In this document: in pieces, positions 8,024-18,055 of the stretch
Layout of the letters: each line of letters starts with the position of its first letter
How positions within the stretch are numbered: the first letter of the stretch is position 1
Origin: Streptococcus sp. 121
Lineage (GTDB): Bacteria; Bacillota; Bacilli; Lactobacillales; Streptococcaceae
DNA length: 44,207 nucleotides
Direction of reading: 5' to 3'
Assembly (NCBI RefSeq): GCF_016458205.1
Contig: NZ_JAEMED010000014.1
Span: 1-44,207 of the forward strand
Program-made: the position numbers and the translations under genes
Notes under the pieces: generated by a model
Told to the model about the DNA's origin: nothing
The model's database searches: none
What the model saw: the letters and a program-made list of their open reading frames with translations, nothing else

Positions 8024-8365
8024 TTAATCCACTTTATAATAAAACTCACGCGCAAAAGCCAAATCGCCATTGCTTTGGCTAAGCCAGATGCGGTCTTTAA
8101 AATGTTTCGAGCGATCCTGGGTATCTGGGTTCGATGCGTCTACACCGCTGGGGATAAAACGAATTAAGGCACCGCCAACCAGTGCACGGATTGGCTCATA
8201 CTGGGTGCTGAGGAAGCCCCCTTCTACTAAAGCATTGGTAAACGTAACATGATAGGTGTCTGATACTAGACCTTTTTCATCAAAAACCAAGCGGTCTTCG
8301 TAGTCATTTTCCCAAGTTCCTGCGATGCTTGAGAAATCGCCAGCAAGAATTTCTTCGATATTCAT
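8024..8365 (-). CDS. Small protein, DUF6287-like
   Basis: A 113-residue protein without a signal peptide or membrane segment. The opening MNIEEILAGDFSSIAGTWEN is like a domain (DUF6287) repeated in streptococcal lipoproteins, here free-standing. It lies 13 bp downstream of mrnC with a ggag site and ends next to the BOX-like repeat, so it may be a clipped relic of a longer protein or a stand-alone domain. Function unknown; the family assignment is from memory of the motif and uncertain. Confidence 0.6.
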   Translation of the reverse strand: MNIEEILAGDFSSIAGTWENDYEDRLVFDEKGLVSDTYHVTFTNALVEGGFLSTQYEPIRALVGGALIRFIPSGVDASNPDTQDRSKHFKDRIWLSQSNGDLAFAREFYYKVD

Positions 8366-8378
8366 AAGGGGTCTCCTT

Positions 8379-8771
8379 TTACTGCTCTTGTTCGACGGTT
8401 TGAATACACCAGTGAATCAATTCTTCCAGCCGGTCGATTTGGCCAGTCAGGTGAAGATAACCCAGGAGGGCTTCAAAGCCCGTCGACATTCTGTAGGTGA
8501 CGACATCTGTATTTTTAGCCTTGGTATGGCTATTGGCGTTGCGTCCTCGTTTATAGATTGCAACTTCTTCTTCCGTCAGCATTTCCTGATCCAAGAGAGC
8601 TTGGACCAACTGAGCCTGAGCCTTAGCAGATACATAGTGGGTGGCCACATGGTGGAGGCGGTTGGGCTTGGTCATTCCTTGCAAGATCAAGTGTTGGCGC
8701 ACATAGACCGAGTAGATAGCATCCCCATCAAAGGCCAGAGCAATACCGTTAATCAGGCGGACATCAGTCAC
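8379..8771 (-). CDS. mrnC: Mini-ribonuclease III
   Basis: A 130-residue RNase III catalytic domain without a dsRNA-binding domain. The opening [19 protein letters not shown] carries the early acidic active-site residue, and [12 protein letters not shown] carries the second acidic motif. It matures the ends of 23S rRNA. It overlaps the end of cysS by 8 bp, the standard Firmicute arrangement. Confidence 0.93.
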   Translation of the reverse strand: MTDVRLINGIALAFDGDAIYSVYVRQHLILQGMTKPNRLHHVATHYVSAKAQAQLVQALLDQEMLTEEEVAIYKRGRNANSHTKAKNTDVVTYRMSTGFEALLGYLHLTGQIDRLEELIHWCIQTVEQEQ

Positions 8772-10107
8772 GCTGCCACCTCACTCCCTCTTTGGTGTCC
8801 AATAAGCGAATGCCTTGTTGGGCAAGCATATCCCGAATCCGATCGGCTTCTTGGAAGTTTTTCGCTGCACGCGCCTCTTGGCGTTGGGCAATTAATTTTT
8901 CAATTTCTTCCTCTAAAATATCTTCTTGGAAAACCAACCCAAAAATAGCAAGGAACTGCCCAAAGACGGTTTGAACCTCCTCCGTATAATGGCCGGAATT
9001 GATCCACTTGGCCAAGTCAAAGAGTACGGTCAAGGCATTGGCTGTATTGAAGTCATCGTCCATCGCAGCCTCAAAATCCCGGACAAAGTCTGGTAAACGA
9101 CTAATGTCAGCCGCCTCTTTAAGAGGGCTGAGATAAGTGTTTTTCAGATACTTCAGATTGACTTGGGCATCGTAGAGTGCCTTGTCACTGAAATTAATGG
9201 GACGACGGTAGTGTTGACTGTTGAGGAAGAGCCGTAGAACCTGACCATCAACCGTCTGCAAGAGCTCATGGACAGTCCGGAAGTTCCCTAGAGATTTGGA
9301 CATTTTCTCATCATCAATGGTAATAAAGGCATTGTGCATCCAATAATGGACGAAGGTCTGACCGGTCTTAGCTTCAGACTGGGCAATTTCATTGGTATGG
9401 TGGGGAAACTCCAAGTCACTTCCACCGCCATGGATATCCAAAGTTGGACCCAAAAGCTCCGTTGACATGACCGAACACTCAATATGCCAACCAGGACGAC
9501 CTGCCCCCCAAGGGCTATCCCAAGAGATTTCTCCATCCTTAGCAGACTTCCACAAGGCAAAATCCAAAGGATCTTCCTTACGATCCGCTTCTGAGCCTAA
9601 ACGTCCACTGGCTCCCTGAGCCAAATCCTCCAAGGACTTATTGGCCAACCGACCATAACCTTCGGATTTACGAACCCGGAAATAAACGTCCCCCTGGCTT
9701 TCATAAGCCATTTCTTTGGCGATCAATTCCTGAATAAAAGCGATGATTTCAGGAATATAGTCCATCACCCGTGGATTTTGAGTGGCTGGAAGAATTCCCA
9801 AAGCCTGGGTATCCTCCAAATAAGCTGCAATATACTTATCAGCTACTTCTTCCGGACTGATACCTTCCTCAAGAGCCCGGTTGATGATCTTATCATCCAC
9901 ATCCGTAAAGTTGGAAATGTAGGTCACCTCATAACCACGATAGGTGAGGTAGCGACGAATGGTATCGAAAGCCACAACTGGGCGAGCATTTCCAATGTGA
10001 ATGTAGTTATAGACCGTTGGCCCACAAACGTACATGGAAACCTTGCCCTCCACTTGAGGACGAAACTCTTCTAGTTGCCGACTGAGGGTATTATAGATTT
10101 TGATCAT
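8764..10107 (-). CDS. cysS: Cysteinyl-tRNA synthetase
   Basis: A 447-residue class I synthetase charging tRNA-Cys. [16 protein letters not shown] contains the zinc cysteine and HIGH signature, HIECSVMS another zinc ligand, and [10 protein letters not shown] the KMSKS loop. The C-terminal helical and anticodon-binding part is complete. It follows pnp by only 11 bp; in many streptococci cysE lies between these genes, and it is absent here. Confidence 0.97.
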   Translation of the reverse strand: MIKIYNTLSRQLEEFRPQVEGKVSMYVCGPTVYNYIHIGNARPVVAFDTIRRYLTYRGYEVTYISNFTDVDDKIINRALEEGISPEEVADKYIAAYLEDTQALGILPATQNPRVMDYIPEIIAFIQELIAKEMAYESQGDVYFRVRKSEGYGRLANKSLEDLAQGASGRLGSEADRKEDPLDFALWKSAKDGEISWDSPWGAGRPGWHIECSVMSTELLGPTLDIHGGGSDLEFPHHTNEIAQSEAKTGQTFVHYWMHNAFITIDDEKMSKSLGNFRTVHELLQTVDGQVLRLFLNSQHYRRPINFSDKALYDAQVNLKYLKNTYLSPLKEAADISRLPDFVRDFEAAMDDDFNTANALTVLFDLAKWINSGHYTEEVQTVFGQFLAIFGLVFQEDILEEEIEKLIAQRQEARAAKNFQEADRIRDMLAQQGIRLLDTKEGVRWQRD

Positions 10108-10118
10108 AGAGATCCTTC

Positions 10119-12233
10119 CTACTCAACTCCTTGGGGTTTCGGGAACAAGGCCTTCATAGAGGCATTCACCCGACCTTTATCATCAATCTTGATAACCTTG
10201 ACATCTACTTCATCCCCAACTTCGAGAATATCTTCGACCTTGTTAACGCGAGTCCAAGCCATTTCTGAAATATGCACCAAGGCATCTGTCTTATCAAAGA
10301 GGTTGACAAAAGCTCCAAATTTCTCAATGCGGGTTACTTTTACGCCAGTAAAGACTTCATCCACCTTAGCTTCACGAACCAAATCAGCAATGATTTCCTT
10401 GGTTCGGTTAATAGCAGCTTGGTCTGGTGAGAAGATGGAAACCAAACCGTCTTCGTCAATGTCAATCTTAACGCCAGTTTCCGCAATAATCTTGTCGATG
10501 GTTTCCCCACCTTTACCGATAACCACCTTGATTTTGTCCACATCAATTTGGATGGTATCGATTTTCGGAGCAGTTGGCGCCAACTCCGGACGAACTTCCG
10601 GAATAGCTTCATGAATGACATCCAAAATCTCAAAGCGAGCCTTCTTAGCCTGGGCCAAAGCTTCTTCAAGAATTTCCGGGGTGATCCCAGAAATCTTGAT
10701 ATCCATCTGCAAGGCTGTAATTCCCTCACGAGTTCCTGCCACCTTAAAGTCCATATCTCCAAAGTGATCTTCTAGACCTTGGATATCTGTCAAGACAGTG
10801 TAGTTGGTCCCATCTGAAATCAAGCCCATGGCAATACCAGCTACTGGCGCTTTAATTGGGACCCCACCAGCCATCAAGGCCAAGGTTCCCGCTGTAATCG
10901 AAGCCTGGGAGCTCGAACCATTGGATTCCAAAACTTCCGCTACCAAACGAATGGCATAAGGAAATTCCTCAAGACTTGGCAAGACTTGCTCCAAGGCCCG
11001 TTCACCCAAGGCCCCGTGCCCGATTTCACGACGACCTGGTGCCCCATAACGTCCCGTTTCTCCCACAGAATATTGTGGGAAATTGTAATGGTGCATGAAG
11101 CGTTTTTTGTATTCAGGATCTAGGCCATCCACAATCTGGGTTTCACCCATTGGAGCCAAGGTCAAAACAGACAAGGCTTGGGTTTGCCCACGTGTAAAGA
11201 GACCTGAACCATGCACCCGTGGAAGATAATCAACTTCCGCAGCCAGTGGGCGAATTTCATCGACTTTCCGACCATCCGGACGCACCTTATCTTCCGTAAT
11301 CAGACGACGAACTTCCGCATGCTCCATCAATTCAAGGATTTCAGCCACGTCTCGCATGATACGGTCAAACTCTTCATGATCCGCATAACGCTCCTCGTAA
11401 ACAGCCTTGACTTCTTCACGAACCGCATTGGTTGCCGCTTCACGCGCCAATTTCTCCTCAACCTGCACAGCCGCTTGCAATTGCGGATTGTAGGCCGCCT
11501 CAATTTCAGCCTGCAAGTCCGGATCAACTTGCAACAATTCCACCTCTGCCTTGTCCTTCCCAATCGCAGCAATGATTTCCTCTTGGAAAGCAATCAACTC
11601 TTGGATCGCCGCATGACCTTTGAGAAGCGCTTCAAGCATGATGTCTTCAGACAGTTCTTTGGCCCCTGATTCCACCATGTTAATCGCTTCTTTCGTTCCT
11701 GCTACGGTTAAATCAAGAGTGGATTGTTCCATCTCCTCTTGACTAGGGTTGATGACAAAAGCGCCATTCACATAACCCACTTGGACGCCGGCAATTGGAC
11801 CATCAAAAGGAATATCTGAAATTCCAAGAGCTAGAGAAGAACCAAACATGGCTGCCATCGGAGCAGAGGCATTCTCATCGTAGGACAAAACCGTATTAAT
11901 CACCTGGACCTCATTGCGGAATCCTTCCGCAAACATAGGCCGAATCGGACGGTCAATCAACCGAGCTGTCAAGGTAGCATCCGTAGATGGACGCCCTTCC
12001 CGCTTGTTAAAGCCACCCGGGAATTTTCCAGCCGCATACATTTTTTCTTCATAGTTGACTTGAAGAGGGAAGAAATCCCCTGTAGCCATTTTCTTGGACA
12101 TCACTGCTGCTGTTAAAACAGTCGATTCCCCGTACCGAACCACAACAGCACCATTAGCCTGACGTGCCACCTGTCCTGCTTCAACAATCAATTCACGACC
12201 TGCAAAGGTCGTTTTAAATACCTGTTTCGTCAT
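10119..12233 (-). CDS. pnp: Polyribonucleotide nucleotidyltransferase (PNPase)
   Basis: A 704-residue phosphorolytic 3'-5' exoribonuclease. Two RNase PH domains come first ([11 protein letters not shown] about residue 80; the active second domain includes [21 protein letters not shown] and the acidic region [13 protein letters not shown]), then a KH domain ([14 protein letters not shown] about residue 560) and an S1 domain ([17 protein letters not shown] about residue 625). First gene of the pnp-cysS-mrnC series. An extended -10 (TGGTAGAAT, 12328-12333) precedes a leader of nearly 100 bases, which could host autoregulation as in other bacteria. Confidence 0.97.
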   Translation of the reverse strand: MTKQVFKTTFAGRELIVEAGQVARQANGAVVVRYGESTVLTAAVMSKKMATGDFFPLQVNYEEKMYAAGKFPGGFNKREGRPSTDATLTARLIDRPIRPMFAEGFRNEVQVINTVLSYDENASAPMAAMFGSSLALGISDIPFDGPIAGVQVGYVNGAFVINPSQEEMEQSTLDLTVAGTKEAINMVESGAKELSEDIMLEALLKGHAAIQELIAFQEEIIAAIGKDKAEVELLQVDPDLQAEIEAAYNPQLQAAVQVEEKLAREAATNAVREEVKAVYEERYADHEEFDRIMRDVAEILELMEHAEVRRLITEDKVRPDGRKVDEIRPLAAEVDYLPRVHGSGLFTRGQTQALSVLTLAPMGETQIVDGLDPEYKKRFMHHYNFPQYSVGETGRYGAPGRREIGHGALGERALEQVLPSLEEFPYAIRLVAEVLESNGSSSQASITAGTLALMAGGVPIKAPVAGIAMGLISDGTNYTVLTDIQGLEDHFGDMDFKVAGTREGITALQMDIKISGITPEILEEALAQAKKARFEILDVIHEAIPEVRPELAPTAPKIDTIQIDVDKIKVVIGKGGETIDKIIAETGVKIDIDEDGLVSIFSPDQAAINRTKEIIADLVREAKVDEVFTGVKVTRIEKFGAFVNLFDKTDALVHISEMAWTRVNKVEDILEVGDEVDVKVIKIDDKGRVNASMKALFPKPQGVE

Positions 12234-12327
12234 TGAATACTCCTAAATTTTATTGGGGATTTTCTACAAAAATCAACCCAGCAGACCCTGCTCGATTCAT
12301 CTTTGCACAAAAGTCCCCGACCCCTTT

Positions 12328-12333
12328 ATTCTA
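12328..12333 (-). promoter_or_regulatory. pnp promoter (-10, extended)
   Basis: Minus-strand TGGTAGAAT is an extended -10 box; no good -35 is seen 17 bp upstream. It lies back to back with the pepF promoter. Confidence 0.5.
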
Positions 12334-12355
12334 CCACAATCACGCTTAAAATTGC

Positions 12356-12361
12356 TATACT
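12356..12361 (+). promoter_or_regulatory. pepF promoter (-10, extended)
   Basis: Plus-strand TGCTATACT is an extended -10 about 26 bp before the pepF start codon; the -35 is weak. Confidence 0.5.
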
Positions 12362-12386
12362 AGGAGGGAGACGAAAGGAGACTTTT

Positions 12387-14183
12387 ATGGAACAAAAACA
12401 CCGTTCAGAATTCCCAGAATACCAACTCTGGGACCTTACCGCCCTCTACCAAGATCGGGAGGATTTCCTCCGGGCCATCGAGAAGGCTAGCCAAGATATA
12501 GAGGAATTCCAACGCAACTACCAAGACAACTTGAACACCTTCGAAGATTTTCAAGAAGCCTTTCAAGTCTTGGAACACATCCACATTCAAATCAGCCACA
12601 TCTTGACCTATTCCTTCATGCCCCAAACCACCGATTTTGGCAATGACGACTTTGCTCAAATCGCCCAGGCTGGAACTGACTTCGGAACACAAGCACAAGT
12701 TGGGTTGGCTTTCTTTGACGCGGCCCTACTGGAAGCAGACTCTGCGATTTTAGATCAGCTGGAAAGCCAGCCGGGACTCAGCCAGCCCATTCGCTTGGCC
12801 AAAATAAAAAAAGCCCACTATCTAGGAAAAGAAGCTGAAAAAACATTGGCCAACCTCAGCGAAATCTTCCAAGCACCACAGGATATCTACAGCAAGATGC
12901 GGGCTGGAGACTATGCCATGGAGGATTTTGTCGTCGATGGTAAAACCTACAAAAACTCCTTCATCAGCTACGAAAACTTCTATCAGAACCACGAGGACGC
13001 TGGCGTTCGAGAAGCTGCCTTCCGCTCCTTCTCTAAGGGACTGCGCCAACACCAAGAAACCGCAGCAGCTGCCTACCTAGCCCAAGTCCGTTCTGAACAA
13101 ATCTTAGCCGACATGAAGGGCTACCCATCTGTCTTTGACTACCTCTTGGCGGAGCAGGAAGTAGATCGCAGCCTCTTCGACCGGCAGATTGACTTGATTA
13201 TGAATGAGTTTGCACCAATTGCTCAAACCTTCGTGAAACACGTGGCCCACATCAACGGTCTTGAAAAAATGACCTTTGCGGACTGGAAGCTAGACCTAGA
13301 TCCGCAATTGAACCCAGAAGTATCGATCGAAGAAGCCTATGACTTGGTCATGCGCTCCGTTCTAGCTCTGGGACCAGAATATGTTGAACAAGTCAAACGC
13401 TACCAGGAAGAACGGTGGGTTGACTTTGCAGCTAACACTGGTAAAGAATCCGGCGGTTACGCTGCTGACCCTTATAAGGTCCACCCTTATGTTCTCATGA
13501 GCTGGACTGGACGCATGAGTGATGTCTACACCTTGATTCATGAAATTGGCCACTCTGGACAATTCATCTTCTCCGACAATCACCAAAGTATTTTCAACAC
13601 CAGCATGTCTACCTATGCCGTTGAAGCTCCTTCAACCTTTAATGAGCTCTTGCTCAGCGACCTTTTGGAGAATGAGTTAGAAGATCCACGCCAAAAACGC
13701 TTTGCCTTGGCACACCGCCTCACAGACACCTACTTCCACAACTTTATTACCCACCTCTTGGAAGCAGCCTTCCAACGCCAGGTTTACACCTTGATCGAAG
13801 AGGGACAGGTCTTTGGTGCAGAGAAACTAAACGCCATCATGAAAGATGTCCTCACCCAGTTCTGGGGAGATGCCATCGAAATCGACGACGATGCCGCCCT
13901 TACCTGGATGCGCCAAAGCCATTACTACATGGGGCTATACAGCTACACCTACTCCGCAGGACTCGTCCTCTCCACTGTTGGCTTCCTCAAACTCAGAGAA
14001 AGCCAGGATCCGAACTTCTGGCTGGACTACCTCAAACTCGGCGGTAGCCTACCACCTCTCGAAGCAGCCAAGGTCTTGGGTGCAGACCTAACCACTGAAA
14101 AACCATTACGAGATACCATCCAATTCCTGGATGACACTGTCCAACAAATCATCCGCTACAGTCAAGAACTGGGGCAAGCTTAG
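12387..14183 (+). CDS. pepF: Oligoendopeptidase F, M3 family
   Basis: A 598-residue cytoplasmic zinc peptidase. The HExxH motif is in TLIHEIGHSGQ (about residue 390), with the third ligand glutamate in the downstream ESS/AEAPSTFNE region typical of M3B. It trims peptides of 7-17 residues in lactic acid bacteria. The ATG at 12387 follows gaaaggag and starts EQKHRSEFPEYQLWDL; an earlier in-frame ATG at 12303 would add an unrelated head and overlap the promoter. Monocistronic, ended by the hairpin at 14190. Confidence 0.95.
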   Translation: MEQKHRSEFPEYQLWDLTALYQDREDFLRAIEKASQDIEEFQRNYQDNLNTFEDFQEAFQVLEHIHIQISHILTYSFMPQTTDFGNDDFAQIAQAGTDFGTQAQVGLAFFDAALLEADSAILDQLESQPGLSQPIRLAKIKKAHYLGKEAEKTLANLSEIFQAPQDIYSKMRAGDYAMEDFVVDGKTYKNSFISYENFYQNHEDAGVREAAFRSFSKGLRQHQETAAAAYLAQVRSEQILADMKGYPSVFDYLLAEQEVDRSLFDRQIDLIMNEFAPIAQTFVKHVAHINGLEKMTFADWKLDLDPQLNPEVSIEEAYDLVMRSVLALGPEYVEQVKRYQEERWVDFAANTGKESGGYAADPYKVHPYVLMSWTGRMSDVYTLIHEIGHSGQFIFSDNHQSIFNTSMSTYAVEAPSTFNELLLSDLLENELEDPRQKRFALAHRLTDTYFHNFITHLLEAAFQRQVYTLIEEGQVFGAEKLNAIMKDVLTQFWGDAIEIDDDAALTWMRQSHYYMGLYSYTYSAGLVLSTVGFLKLRESQDPNFWLDYLKLGGSLPPLEAAKVLGADLTTEKPLRDTIQFLDDTVQQIIRYSQELGQA

Positions 14184-14189
14184 CTATGA

Positions 14190-14219
14190 GCATCTGAACT
14201 CAGGTTCAGATGCTTTTTT
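14190..14219 (+). terminator. pepF terminator
   Basis: gcatctgaac-tcag-gttcagatgc followed by TTTTTT, just after the pepF stop codon. Confidence 0.9.
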
Positions 14220-14223
14220 CCAT

Positions 14224-14253
14224 CAAAAAAACTGCCCGTGGGCAGTTTTTTTG
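14224..14253 (-). terminator. rpsO terminator
   Basis: A stem of aaaactgccc and gggcagtttt with T runs on either strand, directly after the rpsO stop codon. Confidence 0.9.
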
Positions 14254-14254
14254 A

Positions 14255-14524
14255 TTAACGACGTAGTCCCAATGAATGGATCAATTCACGGTAACGGTTA
14301 ACATCCGTGCGACGTAGGTAAGCCAAGAGGTTACGACGGCGACCGATTTTTTTCATCAAACCACGGTAAGTAGCGTGGTCTTTTTTGTGCACTTTGATGT
14401 GCTCATTCAAGTGGTTGATTTCCCAAGTCAATACTGCAACTTGAACTTCAACAGAACCTGTGTCACCTTCGTGACGAGCATATTGTGCAATGATTTCATT
14501 TTTCTTCTCTTTTGAGATTGCCAT
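14255..14524 (-). CDS. rpsO: Ribosomal protein S15
   Basis: An 89-residue small-subunit protein binding the central domain of 16S rRNA. The sequence includes [18 protein letters not shown] and the tail [12 protein letters not shown], full length and typical. Stand-alone gene with its own promoter at 14614-14642 and a GC-rich leader, in keeping with S15 autoregulation known in several bacteria. Confidence 0.98.
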   Translation of the reverse strand: MAISKEKKNEIIAQYARHEGDTGSVEVQVAVLTWEINHLNEHIKVHKKDHATYRGLMKKIGRRRNLLAYLRRTDVNRYRELIHSLGLRR

Positions 14525-14527
14525 GTT

Positions 14528-14610
14528 TCTTCTCCTTTTTTCTTCCCCATCCGAGTGCGAGGGACTGGCAGGCCCACCACCAAGAAGGGGTCTCTATCCT
14601 TACGGACATT
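14528..14610 (-). promoter_or_regulatory. rpsO 5' leader, possible S15 autoregulatory RNA
   Basis: About 80 bases of leader between the -10 and the start codon are GC-rich and can fold (gagaccccttcttggtggtgg and gcctgccagtccc segments in minus orientation). S15 commonly represses itself through such leaders, but I do not recognise a specific class, so this is inference. Confidence 0.4.
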
Positions 14611-14613
14611 TTC

Positions 14614-14642
14614 ATTCTACCAAGCCCTTTTTCGTTTGTCAA
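14614..14642 (-). promoter_or_regulatory. rpsO SigA promoter
   Basis: Minus-strand TTGACA (14642-14637), 17-bp spacer, TAGAAT (14619-14614): near-consensus, as expected for a ribosomal protein gene. It partly abuts the end of the upstream rsuA gene. Confidence 0.85.
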
Positions 14643-14658
14643 CTAAAATCAACCTTTC

Positions 14659-15381
14659 TTATAAAGGCACGTCATAGTCTTGCAAAAGCGCTAGATCTTC
14701 CTCCCGTAGGGCTCGGTAAGTTCCTCTTTCCAATTCCGGATCCAGCTGCAAGGCCCCCATAGACAGACGTTCCAAATAGGTCACTTCCTTACCACAAGCT
14801 GCCACCATCCGTTTAACCTGATGGAATTTTCCTTCCTGAATACGAATCAGGACTTCCGAACAACCTTGACCTACCTGTAGTAGTTCCAACTCTGCTGGTT
14901 TACTAGTGAAATCCTTAAAGCGAATCCCTTCCGCAAAGCGCTTTTGATCCTTGACCGTCATTTCTCCTGCGACCAAGGCCCTATAAACCTTGGTCACATG
15001 CCGCTTTGGTGACAACATGGCATGTGCCAGAGGACCATTATTGGTTAAGAGCAGGAGTCCTTCGGTGTCCTTGTCCAAGCGCCCCACTGGAAACAAATCC
15101 TTTCGCCAATCATCCGGATCCAGCAGGTCTAGAACTGTTTTACCAGAACTATCTTGGGTGGCAGAGAGGACACCGGCTGGTTTATTGAGCATCCAGTAAT
15201 AAAAGGTCTGATAAGTCAGTTCCTGATCTTGATAGTGAATCTGATCTTCCCCTTCCCGGATGTGGGTCTTAGCACTTTTTTCAACCTGACCATTGACCTT
15301 AATCAGTCCCTTCTTCACTATTTGTTTGACTTCCGAACGCGAACCCAACCCTACTTCTACTAAATAACGATCCAAGCGCAT
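14659..15381 (-). CDS. rsuA: 16S rRNA pseudouridine synthase, RsuA/RluB family
   Basis: A 240-residue enzyme. An N-terminal S4 RNA-binding domain (MRLDRYLVEVGLGSRSEVK) is followed by the catalytic domain with GRLDKDTEGLLLLTNNG, where the aspartate attacks uridine. RsuA makes pseudouridine 516 in 16S rRNA. It lies 32 bp downstream of pelG in the same direction with no terminator visible between, so it may be read from the Pel-like operon, though its job is unrelated. Confidence 0.9.
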   Translation of the reverse strand: MRLDRYLVEVGLGSRSEVKQIVKKGLIKVNGQVEKSAKTHIREGEDQIHYQDQELTYQTFYYWMLNKPAGVLSATQDSSGKTVLDLLDPDDWRKDLFPVGRLDKDTEGLLLLTNNGPLAHAMLSPKRHVTKVYRALVAGEMTVKDQKRFAEGIRFKDFTSKPAELELLQVGQGCSEVLIRIQEGKFHQVKRMVAACGKEVTYLERLSMGALQLDPELERGTYRALREEDLALLQDYDVPL

Positions 15382-15413
15382 GCGTGTACCTCCTTGCTCA
15401 AATTATAACACGC

Positions 15414-16664
15414 CTAGTCGTAATAGGAAACAATCGCATAGAGCCACTGACCTCTGAGCCTCTCATAATGGCAATAAGCTAAGGCCACTGTCAAGGACGA
15501 ACTCAGGAAAAAACCTAGCCCAAAATAGAAAATGCCAGCCCAGCTTGAAACGATGGCAAAGAGCACATTAACCCCAAAAAAGCAGCAGGCTAAGCGCCAT
15601 ACCAAACCAAATTGGAGGAGATCTTGAAAAAGAGATTGAAAGACTTGCAGCAATTGGAGTAAACAGTAGGCCGGCAGCAGAAAACCGATATAATAACGAA
15701 CCCAGTTCAAGGGATGAAAATAAGAATACACAGCCAGGCCCATTAGAAGCAAAATAAATTCCAGCAACCACAAGAGCAGGAACTTATCCATGCGTTGCTG
15801 GCAGAGCTCCTCGTAAGTTTCCAACTGTTGACTAGACATGGACCCATTCAAGCCCTTAACAAATGTTCGCCAAACTGGCGTCAGATAAGCCTCTTTGACT
15901 CCTAACCACTGAGCAAAGAACAGCAGATAGAGGCACAAGGAAATCAAAACAGCCTGGTCATAGGCCGGCGCTAGCCGCAAGCCCGCCCCAAAATTCTTGC
16001 CCAAGGGGGAAGAATAAACGACGACCAAGGGAAACAATATGGCACTGTAAAAAACAAGACCTAGCCAAGCCTGACGAGAAGGTACAAGAGAGGTTCCCTC
16101 CTCTAACTTCTCCAGCTGACTCCACAAGAGCAGGGCGTCTAACAAAAAGAGTAGGGTAAGACCTAAAATCAATGAGGAAGCTAGTCCCATCTGACTCAGC
16201 AAAAGGGAAAAAAGGAGAATCAATCCAAAAATCCCTATCAAATTCAGACAATATCGTTCCATATTCAGCCTAACTCCTAACCGCTCTCGTAAAAGCTGAG
16301 CAGACAAAGATGCCCCCAGCAAAAGAACGACAAGGCCTGTCCCTGTATTGAAGGTGTCAACATAAAGGAGATAAGTTACCAACCCCAAAGATTGCAGCCC
16401 AACAAGTCCCAAAAGACTCCGACCATACCAGGTCTCACTGGCGCAAGCAAACCAAGGGCGCATCAGACTCTGGACCAAAAAGACGCCTAAAAAACCATAA
16501 CTTAAGAGGGGCAAGAGATGGACTATTTCCCCCACCTGTCCTAAATGCAACCAAACTTTTATCTGGCTGAAAAACATCAAAAACAGGGGGAAGAAAAGAA
16601 AACTACCATAAAGCGCTAGTAAAAGCTGTAAGGCTCGAAGTCCTTGTCGACAGATTTTCCACAT
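15414..16664 (-). CDS. pelG: PelG-like membrane exporter
   Basis: A 416-residue integral membrane protein with about 12 hydrophobic segments and short loops, of the size and layout of PelG, the MATE/MOP-like component that with PelF polymerises and moves the Pel polysaccharide across the membrane. A cytoplasmic-looking middle loop (TPVWRTFVKGLNGSMSSQQLETYEELCQQR, positions about 263-292) matches where PelG has a conserved loop. It starts 2 bp after pelF. Assigned mainly by context plus topology; alone it could be read as an unknown polytopic protein. Confidence 0.75.
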   Translation of the reverse strand: MWKICRQGLRALQLLLALYGSFLFFPLFLMFFSQIKVWLHLGQVGEIVHLLPLLSYGFLGVFLVQSLMRPWFACASETWYGRSLLGLVGLQSLGLVTYLLYVDTFNTGTGLVVLLLGASLSAQLLRERLGVRLNMERYCLNLIGIFGLILLFSLLLSQMGLASSLILGLTLLFLLDALLLWSQLEKLEEGTSLVPSRQAWLGLVFYSAILFPLVVVYSSPLGKNFGAGLRLAPAYDQAVLISLCLYLLFFAQWLGVKEAYLTPVWRTFVKGLNGSMSSQQLETYEELCQQRMDKFLLLWLLEFILLLMGLAVYSYFHPLNWVRYYIGFLLPAYCLLQLLQVFQSLFQDLLQFGLVWRLACCFFGVNVLFAIVSSWAGIFYFGLGFFLSSSLTVALAYCHYERLRGQWLYAIVSYYD

Positions 16665-16666
16665 TC

Positions 16667-18055
16667 TTAATCCACCTCATAAATTCTTTGATAGGCTGCC
16701 AAAACCTGTTCCTGTTGATAAAGGTCTTGTACCCGTCGCCGACCAGCTTGCCCCATCCGAACTCCCATTTCCGGATCGTCCAAGAACTGTATTACTGCCT
16801 GCACAAAACCTTCTCGATCGCCAGGTCTAACACAAATCCCTGCAGCTCCTACTCCTTCTAAATCCTGACACAGGAGTTGACGACAGGACCCCACATCGCT
16901 AGCGATACAAGGAACCCCCGCAGCCATAGCCTCCAGCAGAGCCAGGGGCTGACCCTCAGATAAAGACGGTAAAAGTAAACAAGTCCAATTCACTAGATAT
17001 TCCTGCACGCGGCAATGACCTAAAATTTCCACTCTCGGAATCCGCCAGCGTTCAATAGCAGCCTGACAAACATCCCAGTAGCGAGAATCTTCAACGGCTC
17101 CTAAAATGACCAAGGTAACCTCGTAGCCCCTTCGGCAGAGATTGGCATGAATAAACAGAAGTTCCAAGACATTCTTGAGCGGAGTCCAACGCAGAATAGC
17201 CCCAATTCGGAGTTTGGTCGCATCCTCTTTTCGTTGGACTTGCCGCCAGTCCTTCCAGTTCAAACCGTTGGGGATAACCTGACACTTGCTTGCGGAACAC
17301 CCCAATTGAACTTGGTGATTTTGCGCCTGCTTGAAGAGCGTTGTCACGGTTGTCGCCTGCTCATAACTGATTCGCGTCATCTCCCGAAAGAACCACCGGA
17401 TACAGTCCTTTTGGTCTGAAAGCAGCTGGGGAGTACGACTAAGTACCTCTTCCTTTTCCAAAAGATACAAACCATGTTCCGACAAAACAAAGGGACATTT
17501 AGCTCTCCTTGCCATGTAAGCTGCCAGATAACCGGCATACCCCGTCGATAAGGCATGAATACAGCGACAGCTATCTGGCAGATGAGCTTGCGCCAACAAG
17601 CCCAAGAGATTCCCAAAGAGGCTCCGCAATTGCCGATAAAGCGGTAAAAAAGCCGCTTTGGGATAAGTGTGTTTAATCCATTGAAAAAGGGTACTAAATA
17701 CAGAGGGCGTGTGCAGGGCACTTAAAGAACTTGCCAGAGAAGAGCTATCTAAGTCCATCATTTCTACCAACCACTGGCCTGAATCTGGACCTAAGCCCCA
17801 ACAGGGTCGTGCCATCTCCAAGTCCGCTTCCTCCAAAACCAACTCTTGTATTCCAAGAACGTTTTTGGGCAGGTCATAGACCCAAGATCCACAGGTTTCC
17901 TGCCGATCCACAATGGTTATCAGATAGAAGGAGTAAACCTCCATTCCCTGGATAAAATCCTGAATCCAATTAGACAAACCGCCTTTCCGATAGGGATAAG
18001 CTGCTTCCACCACCAACACAATAACAGAATTTTTATCCGTGCTTACCGGTCCCAT
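16667..18055 (-). CDS. pelF: PelF-like cytosolic glycosyltransferase, GT4
   Basis: A 462-residue GT-B glycosyltransferase. The head VVEAAYPYRKGGLSNWIQDF is the PelF signature (PYxxGGxSxW), SEHGLYLLEKEEVL the second PelF-specific block, and SLSEGQPLALLEAMAAG the GT4 EX7E donor motif. PelF uses UDP-activated N-acetylhexosamine to build the Pel polymer. It overlaps the deacetylase gene by 13 bp and sits 2 bp before pelG, so the three are translationally coupled. The strongest assignment in the cluster. Confidence 0.9.
   Translation of the reverse strand: MGPVSTDKNSVIVLVVEAAYPYRKGGLSNWIQDFIQGMEVYSFYLITIVDRQETCGSWVYDLPKNVLGIQELVLEEADLEMARPCWGLGPDSGQWLVEMMDLDSSSLASSLSALHTPSVFSTLFQWIKHTYPKAAFLPLYRQLRSLFGNLLGLLAQAHLPDSCRCIHALSTGYAGYLAAYMARRAKCPFVLSEHGLYLLEKEEVLSRTPQLLSDQKDCIRWFFREMTRISYEQATTVTTLFKQAQNHQVQLGCSASKCQVIPNGLNWKDWRQVQRKEDATKLRIGAILRWTPLKNVLELLFIHANLCRRGYEVTLVILGAVEDSRYWDVCQAAIERWRIPRVEILGHCRVQEYLVNWTCLLLPSLSEGQPLALLEAMAAGVPCIASDVGSCRQLLCQDLEGVGAAGICVRPGDREGFVQAVIQFLDDPEMGVRMGQAGRRRVQDLYQQEQVLAAYQRIYEVD

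Noticed and set aside
10075..11669. Long plus-strand frames opposite pnp
   Set aside because: Antisense shadows of a clear PNPase gene; no ribosome sites or family motifs.
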